This document shows, one piece after another, positions 15,507 to 26,400 of a stretch of 52,870 nt of DNA (position 1 is the stretch's first letter; each line of letters opens with the position of its first letter). The notes beneath the pieces are model-generated. The model had not been told where the DNA came from and searched no databases. It was given only the letters and a program-made list of their open reading frames with translations. The translations under genes were made by a program, and so were the position numbers. Source of the stretch: a virus. The stretch lies in the IMG/VR virus record IMGVR_UViG_3300044941_000088, positions 1 through 52,870 of that record; one strand, 5' to 3'.

Positions 15507-17414
15507 ATGCGGGTTTTGCTTGATCCACAAGAAGAGGATCGTCGTGGGCAAGGGCTTCCTGCGCCAAAGGGGCTTCCTGCACCCGAAGGGGGGGCAGTCT
15601 TGCAACAGCCTCAACAGCCTCAACGGCCTCAACAGCCTCAACAGCCTCAACAGCCCGAACGGCCCGCGACGAGCAGCGTAAGGACGCAGCCGCAGCCGAC
15701 TGCAAAACCGCGTCCTGCCCAACAGGTGCCTTTTGAGTCGGTTCCGCAACAAACAATTCCGCAACCGCAGGCCAACATGCCTGCGGCTTCTGCGAGTGCG
15801 ACGCAGGCCCCGCCCCCCGTTCGCGTGAGCACGAAAGACTTGCCCATGCCTCCGTCAGGCGTTCCGAGCTACGGCAACGGTAGGGCTTATGAAAAGCTGC
15901 GCGGCGAAGTTATCAGGGTCGCTGCGCGGCTTGGAGGCATAAGCGGTGTTGTCCAGATGTCCGGCGAACTCGACCGGATGCGCAAGGCCCGTATTACCAG
16001 TCACATGGAAGCTGCGCTTCTGCTGGCGCAGCAAGGCAGGCAAGCGGACGCTGCTCTTGAGATGCAGCGCGCGACCTACCTGATCTCGCCTGGTATCAAG
16101 ACACGGGTTTCGCCTGGTCCCAATGGGTTGTTCGTATTCCAGAACTACGACGACAAAGACAACTTCGTCGGGGCTGCTGGATATACCGTCGATCAGATCA
16201 TGGAGATGGTCCACGCATACAAGGACATCGGGTCGTATCACCAATACAAGCTGGACCGGATGGAGGCCCAGCAGCGGATGGAGTTCAACGCGCAGCTTCA
16301 GCCGTATAGGCTGCTGCAAGCGCAGCTTGAATTGCAGAACTTGCAGCTTCAGGTTGACGGGCGCGCGCTGGGCAATTCCGCCGCAGCGCTGGAATTGGCG
16401 GTCAAGCGTGCAGAGCTGGGGCTTCCGATTGGCGGCGATGTTTCGGGAGATGCTATCGTTGGCGCGGTTGAAAGCAGGCGCATTGCGGAGTTCAACGAAC
16501 AGCTCGGCAAGTTTGCTGACGAAGTGCAAGCCAAGATCAAGGAAGTTGGCGAAGAGGTTGTAAAAACGTTCCGTGAAAGCGGCGGCGTTGTCGGCGCCAC
16601 TGAGCAGGTCGTTCCTGGGCTGAAACTGCCTTACTACATCGACGATAACGGGCAGATCAACGCTCATGTCATGAGCGCGGTAAGGGCCATGGCTGAGGCG
16701 ATCTATGTCGAGAACAGAGCGTTGACGCCTACGGCTGTTGCGACCGCGATCCGCATGGCGTTGTTTGAACCTGCTATCGACATTACGTTGGATCAGATTG
16801 AAGTTGAGCTGCCTAACGGCGGAAAACAGACGCGCGATGTAATGATCTTCAATGGCTTGCACAGCCAGACGCTGTTTTTGCCGCCCCAAACGATTGATAC
16901 ATTCCGCAGCATCGTTTTCGGGCAGCGCGAGCAGGAGCTCCGAAACCGCGCTTTGGCAGAGGCTATCAGGCAGGGAAAGATCGCGCGTCAATCTGATTTG
17001 TCCAGTAAGCCCGACGTGAAGGATGAGATTGAACGGACCGTCCGTTCGCACATGGCGTATAACTTGTCTGAAGACGGCGAGATCGCCACTGTTGTTCGCA
17101 TGAGCACTTCTCCTGCGTTCGTAGAAGAGCGTTACAAAGAAGAGCTACGCCGGGAAGAGGCCGAAAAAGCCAGACGGGCCGGTGTTGGCATGTTTCCGCA
17201 GCCGGTGCAGTCTGGCGCTGCGGCGCCGCTCGACGGCCTGCAACCAGATAACGTTGCGAGGGTGTTCTCCGAATTGCAAGCGTATCTCAATGAGGAGCGG
17301 AACTTTTCGCCAGAAAAAATCAAGCGCATGGTGCTGACGCTGCCACCAGACAGGCAGGTTTCGGCCACTGCGCGAGCCGCGCTCAAACGAGCGAACGATT
17401 TCGGCATGAGGTAG
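15507..17414 (+). CDS. Internal virion protein candidate C (635 aa), QQP-repeat N-terminus
   Basis: ATG 15507 lies 1 bp after the previous stop. Residues 33-50 are six imperfect QQP units from a 9-bp tandem repeat (15603-15656). Downstream the protein is mainly helical: 'EKLRGEVIRVAARLGGISGVVQMSGELDRMRKARITSHMEAALLLAQQGR', 'YHQYKLDRMEAQQRMEFNAQLQPYRLLQAQLELQNLQLQ'. It ends in a charged, helical C-terminal region. Large helical proteins between tail genes and the giant polyvalent gene are generally injected with the DNA. No enzymatic motif was recognised. Confidence 0.6.
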   Translation: MRVLLDPQEEDRRGQGLPAPKGLPAPEGGAVLQQPQQPQRPQQPQQPQQPERPATSSVRTQPQPTAKPRPAQQVPFESVPQQTIPQPQANMPAASASATQAPPPVRVSTKDLPMPPSGVPSYGNGRAYEKLRGEVIRVAARLGGISGVVQMSGELDRMRKARITSHMEAALLLAQQGRQADAALEMQRATYLISPGIKTRVSPGPNGLFVFQNYDDKDNFVGAAGYTVDQIMEMVHAYKDIGSYHQYKLDRMEAQQRMEFNAQLQPYRLLQAQLELQNLQLQVDGRALGNSAAALELAVKRAELGLPIGGDVSGDAIVGAVESRRIAEFNEQLGKFADEVQAKIKEVGEEVVKTFRESGGVVGATEQVVPGLKLPYYIDDNGQINAHVMSAVRAMAEAIYVENRALTPTAVATAIRMALFEPAIDITLDQIEVELPNGGKQTRDVMIFNGLHSQTLFLPPQTIDTFRSIVFGQREQELRNRALAEAIRQGKIARQSDLSSKPDVKDEIERTVRSHMAYNLSEDGEIATVVRMSTSPAFVEERYKEELRREEAEKARRAGVGMFPQPVQSGAAAPLDGLQPDNVARVFSELQAYLNEERNFSPEKIKRMVLTLPPDRQVSATARAALKRANDFGMR

Positions 17415-17458
17415 CAGGCTTGTTGCCAACCGTCGCGGATAGCAGTAGCGTGCTCGAA

Positions 17459-17474
17459 ACTACACGGTGTAACC
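17459..17474. promoter_or_regulatory. Dispersed palindrome copy directly before the giant gene
   Basis: ACTACACGGTGTAACC ends 1 bp before the ATG at 17476. There is no other SD-like sequence than GGTG within it, so a bound factor or RNA fold here would cover the ribosome site. Confidence 0.75.
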
Positions 17475-17475
17475 A

Positions 17476-20400
17476 ATGCTCGGACTGCCGAACCCCGACG
17501 ATGTGATCGCCAAGTATGTCGATGCGGACGCGCTTGAGGCACTCAGGGCACGCGCTGAAACATCGGCTACGAATCAGGGGCTTGGCGTCGGGCGTTACGG
17601 CCCCGGCACGGCTCCCGACATCGGGCAACCGTCTGCGCTGTTCCGGCAAGATCGCGACCTCGCGACTGGCGTTCCGATCCCGCAAGACAAGCCTTACAAA
17701 AGCGGGCTTGGGCAGTTTGGCAGCGCACTTTGGGGGTCCGTGAAAAGCCTTGGCGCATCTGCCGCGCGTCTTGGTAAATGGGCAACCGAAGGCAACCCTT
17801 ATAACGGCGACGAAGGCGAGCCAGGCACCGCCATAAGCCGCCTGTTTGGCGCCATTGCTGATGGGCTTGAAGCCAGTGCGCTGGATAGTATGCTCGAAGT
17901 GGACCCGCGCCGTCGCGCGGCCATGGATGCGATCAGCAATATCGACTCCATTGACGACCTCAAAAACTTCACTCTTGAAGGCGCTCTGTTCACGGTAGCA
18001 ACCGGACTTGGCTCTATGGCTCCGGTCGTTATCCCCGCCCTGCTCAAACTTCCGTTGTTAGCGATCGGGGGCGCCGTTATCACCGGCGCCGCACAGCTTC
18101 TTGATAACGCCCAGCAGACCGCAGACGAGCTACGCGAAACTGGCGAGATCGAGCGGTTGCCTATCTATCAGGAGGCACTGGCGCGGACCGGCTCGCCGGA
18201 GCAGGCGTTCTACGAGACCAAGACTAACCTTGAGCGCATAAGCCTGCTTGTAGGCGTTCCGCTTTCAGCGTTTACGGGCGGCCTTACAGCAAAAATCGCG
18301 TCTGGCGAGCTGCTTCAAGGAATCAAAAACTTCGCTGAAAAGCGTCTGGCGACGAGGCTGGCTGCGGGTATTGCAGCGGGCGGCGCGGTAGAGGGCCTTG
18401 ACGAGGCGATGCAGACCTTTGTGCCTCGGGCGGTGGCCAATTTCGGCATGGGCGCCGAAGGTATCGACCCCACAAAAACGCTTCTCGGGTCTTTCATCGT
18501 CGGCGCCTTGCCCGGCGGTGTTGTTGGCGCCCTTGGCTCGATCAGGCCGAAAAAGCAGCCCGAAGAGCAGGCAGAGAGGGGTAGCCCTCCATCTTCGAGT
18601 GATCCAGCGCTTGACTCTTTGTCTGGTGCACCACCCGCTGCGGCGGCCACGGGCCTGCCGTCGCCAACGCAAGCGCCGCAGGCTGACGCCACGCAACCGG
18701 AAGCGCAGCAATCCGCTGCGCCGCAGGGGCCGTCCGAGACGCCGCCAGCCGGTGTGTATCCGGTCGGGATGAAGATCACGCTTGGGAAAAACGTTTGGAC
18801 GTTTGACGGCGCCAAGTTTGAAGTTCAAGAAGCTGGTAGCGATCAAAAAGCGCTTAACTACGACGCAATTGTATTTGCAAAGCCCGACGCGCTCAATACG
18901 ACTCGAATTGCAAACAGACAAATTGGCAGCGACCTGAAAAATCTTTCGGCAGTCAAGTTCGGGTCTGACCGCCTGTATCTTTACCCGCTTGGTAGCGGGT
19001 CGGAACCAATTGAGATGCCGGTCGCGTATTCTGCCGCGCCGGGTCATGTGCTGCTCGGGGTTCTCGCCAAGCAAAGAGATCGCGTCAACGCGCGGGTCGT
19101 GCAGTTGCACGGCACTATCAAAGCAGACGAGCTATCTAAGTTTGTAACGCTGCCAGAAGCTCAGCCCGCTCAGCCCGCTCAGCCCGCTCAGCCCGCTCAG
19201 CCCGCTCAGCCCGCTCAGCCCGCTCAGCCCGTGCAAGCTGCGGGCGTGCCGACGCCGCCGTCTGTAAGCGCACCTGTTGAGGCGCAGCAGCAACAGCAGC
19301 AGCAGCAAACTTCTGGCCCGTTTGGGGCGGTGGAACAGAACGTTGCGCAGCCCGCTCAATCCACGGGCGTGCCGACTGCTGAAGTGGCTGCGCCTGTTCC
19401 AGCCGCCGAAGACCAGAAACCCCCGGTCGCGCCCCGCGCACGCAAATCGACGGCTATCACAGTCGAAACCGCACGCGGTGTGCCGACGCCTGAGGTGGCA
19501 GATACTGAAGCGGCGGGCGAGTCTGAACCAGAACAGGGTATTCCGTCGCCCGAGGACGCTCCGATGCGTTCGCCGGAGGGGATCGCCGCGCTACAGCAAA
19601 ACATTCCTGTAGGCCGGAAAACGCTTGAGTCTAAACCGTCTGCGGTCGGAGAGTCGCGCTCGAAAAAAGAACAATACGAGGACGAAAACGCAAGCAAAGT
19701 CAAAGCCAGTGAAGGCGTGTCGCTGAGCGCCTTGACAAACCCGGAGGACAGGAAAGCGTTCCTTGAGCGCGTAGGCCCGCTAGAAGAAATCCTCGCCGGA
19801 CGGCCTCGTCGGATGAACCGGATGTCGCCGAGCGAAGGCATCCCGCCTGAGAAAGTGGCGATGCCAAAAAATATTGGCAAACCAACGGAGCATAAGTTGT
19901 CGCCAGCAGCGCGCGAAGAGGCGGCAAAACGGTGGAGTCAAGTTTCATCGGCTAAAAGTATGGAGGAAGCGCGCAAGCGGGAGGAACAAAGACAAGCGCA
20001 AGAAAAAGAAAAAGAAGCAGCTCGCAAAGAGGAAGAAAAACGCAAACAGAAGTTCAAGGCCGCTGCGCTTGAGCTTCGAGACAAGCTCGGGATTACACAG
20101 AGTGACCTGCTTGGCGATCTGACCGACTCCGAACAAGCCGCCTTGCGCGGTATCGCGAACCGCCAAGGTGTGTCTCTGGACGCGCTGGCCGAAGAGCTGT
20201 TTGTCTCGTCCGTGCGACCGGGCGAGCCCAGTGCGACGTTGGTGCGTCCTGGCAAACCCGCCCGCACGCTTGAGCTTCAGTTCGAGTCCATCGCCAAAGC
20301 TCGTAAAAAAGCGCGTAAGGTCGTCGAGAGCTACGTCAATGCAGCCAAACAGGTCGTAACTGATTTCTTCACGTTGCGTGCTATTGACGCAAGCGAAAAA

Positions 20401-23400
20401 ACTCTACGCGATATTGCAAATACCGGCGTCATTGAAGCGATAAACGCTGCAACCGCTGACTACGATGTGCGGATCAAGGGGTTGAACAAAAAGAACAGGG
20501 TTCTGGTCAAAAGGGCCAGTTTGGCACGCTTGGGCACGCTCAAGACGCATCCCCGTAACACGCTTGCATACGAGCAAACGTGGGAATTGGTGCAAAGCAA
20601 GCTGGACGCGGCTATGCGCGCGCTCGAGCGCTATGCCATTGCTACGGCGGAAGACGAATCAGTTGTCGAGATCGACCGTGCGAATGTGGCTTTGAGCGAA
20701 GCCGTCGCAACCGCGCAAAAAACTATCGACGACATCATGAAACTTCAGGAGTCTAATATTCCTGGGTTTCGCAGCGCGCAAATTATAGCTGTCCGCGACG
20801 CGGTGCTGAACTTCACGACGCAGCCCCTGATGCTAGCGGCCACTACAACAATCGACGTTCCGGCGGTCAAGGAAATCGACAACCGCGCGGCGATCAAAGA
20901 GCTACTTCGCCGCAGGTTTGCCGACGCTGCAAAAAACCTCATCAAGGAACAAGAGCGCGCAGAGCGTCAGCGTGAGATCGACGCTAAAATCAACGCTGCG
21001 GCGGCGGAAAATTATGCGAAATCCAGCCTTGAAGGCATCTTGGCAAGAGCTGAGAGGCTGCGGGAATTGCAGCGAAAGTGGCGGGAAGCCTTTGAGCGGC
21101 AAGCCTTTGAGCGGGGAGACGTTGAACAGGAAAACGTGGAGCGGGAAGATTTCAATGAGCTCCAAGAAGAAGCGGACAGAAGAACAGAAGAAGACGCCGC
21201 GTCTGAGCAGGACGACGATGATGGCTGGACAAACGAACGAACGCGGAAGAAGCCGTTCAATACAACCAGAGCGTATCGAATCTACAAAACACTAAACGCC
21301 AAGGCGCCTGAAAAAGTAGCCAAGATCAGAGACACGCTTGTTTTTTCAAAGGTCGATGAGCCCGGCGCGACCCCGACGCTTACTGGGGTGTTTGTTGCGC
21401 TTCCAGACGACCAGAGAGTTTATGCATTGACACTCAACGGCGAAAACTATCGACCGGCAGAGCGGCGCGTTCTTAGAATGTCTCCGCCGACTGAGGTTGG
21501 AATATATCCGCTGACTGAGGGCGGTGCGCCTTACAAGCCAATTCGTAGAGAACGCGACGGCGCGCTGGTGCCTGATAACGCGGTGGCTTGGGTTTTCGCC
21601 CGCAGCATCGAAGAAGCGAAGATTGAGGCCAGCAAACGCAGCGACAACGCCCGAGTGCCTGATAAGCTGCCTTCGCAAGACAAACTGTTTGAATCCGCCA
21701 GAGAAAGCCTCAAAAAAATCAAGCCAGAACCGCTTTACAAGCCAGAACCGCTTTACACGTTGGACACGGGCTTGCAGAGCGACAACGCCGTTATGTGGAT
21801 TACCGCCAGCAGCCGTCACGAGGCCGCCGCTAAGGCTGCGGCTATCCGCGAGGAAGCGAAAGCAAAACTACAGGAAGCTGGTATCGACGACCTCGACGTG
21901 ATCCGCGCGCGTCGCGAGCAGTTTGAATTGCTTGAGCGGTCCCTGAAAGCGCGGCTGGAACAATTCTCCGAAAAAGAACGCAAGCGGCTGGAACAAGTCT
22001 CCGAAAAAGCACGCGAGCGGTTTGCGCAACTCGAACGAACGTGGCGCACGGCCAAAGAAAAACGCGCGCAGTTTGAAGAGCTTGAACAGCTGGCTCAGAT
22101 TGTCAACGTCGAAGTCCCAAAGGGCGCGAGGGGGCAAAACCTTGCGAAGTATTATTTCAAAGGGCTCAAGGGTATACGCCGTGCTACGAAACTTGGCGAG
22201 AAGGCTGGTCAGGGCATAGCCTACAAGCGCCTTGTGTTCGTGCCCGGCGTTGCGCCGACACTAGACAACAAAACGCTCGACGAGGTTACACCGAGTTACT
22301 ACGAAGCCGTCAAACGTCGGGGCGATGGCACCGTTGTTGTGCCTGCATACGACCTGGCCAAAGGCGACGTAACGTCGATCCCGACCGCGCGCGAAACCTC
22401 GGTCGTGTATCGTAACATGGCGGACAACCAGATTTTGTCCATGCCAGTCTATACTCGGCAAATGCCTAAACGCCTGCCGTTCGATGTGGTGCGTGAAGCC
22501 GAGCTTCAAATTGCCGACCTTGCTAAAGAGGTGGGTATGCAGCCCGGCGAAGACATCACTGTCGCAGAACTGCAACAAATAGTGATGTGGCTGGCGGATC
22601 AGGCGCCGACGCCTGACAGCAAGGCCGGAAAAATCGCGCCCCGGACGGCGAAGCAGGCCCAACGGGCGCTCAAAAAACGCAGAGAACGCAGCGCGCCTGA
22701 AGGCGTTCAAATGTTCGACATGGACACGGACGCGGATGATCTGTTCGGAGATGTAAGCACGGACAATGAAATCCCCGAAGAGGTTTTGAACTCCGCGAAA
22801 AGCATTCTGGACAACCTCGCTCTAGCGGCGACCAGCGGGCCTGGCGGGAGCAAGTTCAACACAGCCAAAGCGCAAGCGACGGCTATTCTGTTGGAAACGA
22901 TCGGGTCGTTCTCCGTCCTGCAAGACCCGGATTACCAGCGGGATCAGGAAGACGCGGCTGAAAGTTACGATGAACTCGCTCGTCAGGCGGAAAGCGCGTC
23001 GAGCCTGGTAGGGCAATACCGACCCGTGAAGTTGCTGGATTTGATCAAAGCGGCTGAGCCGGACATTTTGGAGAAGGCAGACGATACGGCGCAAGCGCTT
23101 GGACGAGTCCCCGTCTCGGTCGCTCTGGCCGACCAAAAGGTGTCGTTCTACAAAGACGCAGATGAAAAAGACCAAGCCGTTTACAGGGCGTCTCTTGGCT
23201 CCTACGAGCTTTCTATAAGTAAGGCGCAAAAGGCCGCCAGCCCGTCGTTCGATATTTCGCGTGCGGTCGTAGTCTCCGGGCCAGATGCCAGCCTGCGTAA
23301 GCTGGTGCAGGAAACGGCTGAACAGCTTGTGAAGCCAGATGGTCCGCTTGCGCATCTTTGGAGTGTCTTTGCAAAGCAGGTCAGAAAAGAAAGCAACGTA

Positions 23401-26400
23401 AACGTTTCTCGGAAGCCGAAAGGCTACCCTGGTCAAACGGTTTCGGACTATGCGTCCAACCCGCGCGGCGGGTTTGGCAGCGGAGCGCGCACTGCCGAGC
23501 TCTATAACGGTCGCGCAGAAATGCAGGCGCCCCTCGTGCGAAAAGCGCGCGACTATCTCAAAAACGCCACCAACGACATCGTAATCAACGAAGACGGCAC
23601 AACGCTTGGCGAAGCGATCCTGAACTCCGATCTTAGCGATGAGCAGAAAGACGCGGTGGCAATCTTCGCGCTGATGTATGACACCCGGCAAAAGATCAAG
23701 GAGCGGACGCCAGACTCTTACGCGCTGCCGGGAATGTTGCTTGCTGACGGAACCGGCGTGGGCAAGACCGCGCAGATTGGCGCGATGGCCTACTACGTCC
23801 TGAGAAAATACCCGAAAGCCAAGGTGTTTGTGGCAGTCCCGCCTGCAAACGCCAATCAAAACATCAACAACTTTACCAACAAAGCCGTTCCAAACACAAA
23901 AACACAGGCGCATGGCCGTTACCGCACGGATGCGGTAAACACGCTGAACAACGCCGTAAAAGAAGGGCGCTTGGGGATTGGCGTTGCCCAAACCGCCGAC
24001 GACGCCCGCGCTATCAAACTCGAAGATAAAGACCTGATCTTTGCCGACGAAGTTCATAAATACGGCAAAGGATCGACAAAAAGCGACGAGTCGCTTAACG
24101 CCGAGCTGGCAAAAATCAATGCATTTACAGTCTTTGTGACTGCGACTCCGGTAGACAGCTCTGGAAACGTTGAATACCTCAAGAACATCGTGCTTCCGAA
24201 AGGCGCGATCGACGACGCTTCTAAAGGCACCCTCGCGGAAGTCTACGGGCCGCAAGACGCCATCGCATACACAAACAGGGCCGCTCTAAATATCAATGCA
24301 ACCCCTGAAGGACTGCGTGCCGCTTTTGACGACTTTGCTAAACTCGGAGTAGTTATCGCGCGCGACATCAAGACTAACTACCAAGTAGAGGCTTCGGGCG
24401 TGTTCAAGGTCTTTGAAGACGACGCGCGCCGCCTTGGGCTTTTGAACGAAAACAATCCGCTGGCGCAGCAGATCAAACGCAGAACCGCCGAAACGCGGTT
24501 CGGCACTGCCACGCTCGCGGTGTTGCGAGCGTTGAAACTGGCCCAAAGCGGAGAACTGCAAAAAATACTGGCGGAAAGCAAGCAAGCGCTGTTTTTTGTC
24601 GATAACAGCCTGGACGCGCTGAAAAAGGCTAAGCTAGATGTCACCGGCGCGTGGAAAGCGTTCGCGCTCGAAGTGCTAAAAATGGCGGACGTAAAGACAC
24701 AGAATCTCACCAACGATGAACTCATTATTCCGCACAAGGTGATCGAAAAAATCCTTTCGGCGCGCGCTCCGGCGGGTAAAGTGATCAAAATCTATCCGTC
24801 TGACACGCTGAACGATCCGAACCAAAGCGACAGGGCTAAGCAACTGCATAAAGACTTTCAAGAAGGTAAAATCCACGCGCTGATCGGCTCTTACGACATG
24901 ATGGGGACTGGCTACGACTTCGACGACCAGTCGGAGGGCGGTGTAAGACCGCGCACAGTCGTGCCGCTGAACCTTCCTTTCGTCGGGGTCAACATGTGGC
25001 AAGCGCTTGGCCGTATCGAGCGCAGCACGACAACCAGCCAACCGAACCTGTTCTGGCGCGACCTCGCCCTGCCAGAAAGGCTTGGAAAAGTCATTCCAGG
25101 TAAGCAGCACAACTATCCAGCGTTGGAACTCGACGCCGCGCAAAGAATGCAAGAAGTGCGCGCCATGACTTACGCGGTCAAGGGTCAAGACCCAAGCGCG
25201 CTGATGGAGAGCGCGAAGTCAATTGAAGACTTGCCGCTCGGAAAGATCATGCCGAGGCTGCAACAGGAGATCGACGAAGCCATCGCAGAAAGCAACGCCA
25301 GCGCCAAACCGTCTGCCACCGATGAGCGCGTAATGGACGCCGCCCGCAGCACGGGCTCTCTAAGCGACGCGCTGAAAGCCGTGGTTGAAACGGGTGAGCG
25401 CAGAGACGCCGCTGCGGCCAAGCGGCTGCTCGCGCTTCTGCGCGACACGCCCATCCAGCTCGATGTCGTTGACGGCTCGGACGAAGGCGCACAAGCAATC
25501 TTCGAGCGGAGCGGGCGCGCGCCGTCTGCCTACTATGACCCCGGCGCCGGTCGGATCGCCATGCTCGACACGCCAGCCGAGGCGACGACCCGTCTTCTGC
25601 ACGAGGCAGCACACGTCGCCATGCACAACGCTGTAGGCGCGTCAGAAGAGGCGCGCGCTACGATACACGGTGTAATCCTTGCGGCCAGCCAAGAAATCCG
25701 TGAGCGGTTCTCAGCCGCGTTCGAGGGACAGGCCGGAAGCGTCGAGCAGGCGCAGGAGTTCATCGCAGAAGCGATGGCAAACCCAGAGTTTCAGGACGCG
25801 ATGCAGCGCGACATCGACGCCGTGAAAGGCGTCTCGCTGTGGACGCGGTTCCTGCGGACAGTCGGTAGGTTGCTCGGCATCGAAGCCTTGGCTGCGCCGT
25901 GGCTCAATGACATTCTCCGCTCGCGCCAACTGGCATACTCTGGACCGCCGATCAGCCGCGACGCCGCAGACTATCTGCCAAGGATGCTGGCAGCAGGGCG
26001 CCATCGCGCAGATGGGCAGGCGGAGAAACTGCTGCAACAGGCATGGAATGCAGTCGGCCAAGCGGCCCAAAGCAGGACGGTGCTTCGCGCCGCGCTGAAG
26101 GTTCAGACAGTCCTGCAAATCCAGGAAATCTCGCAGCCGCTTTTCAGACGGTATGGTGCGGCTGACGCAGTAGATGGCGTCGTCGAGGCGCTCAAGAGGC
26201 GCCACGCGGAACAGACCAACCAGATCAACAAGATGTCGCGGGAAGTGCTTCGCCCGCTCACGCAGTATGTGCGGGAGCAGGGCGCCCGGCGCATCAGAGC
26301 GCCGCTCGGATTTGGCAATGAGACCGTCGAGACGACCGAGTGGCAGGCGCTGTCGGAGATCATCAACGCTTCTGGCTACGCTGCGCTGGACTTCTCCAAA

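Noticed and set aside
22822-24255. 477-codon minus-strand frame inside the giant gene
   Set aside because: It lies opposite the helicase lobes whose motifs are intact on the plus strand; its own sequence has no recognisable domain.
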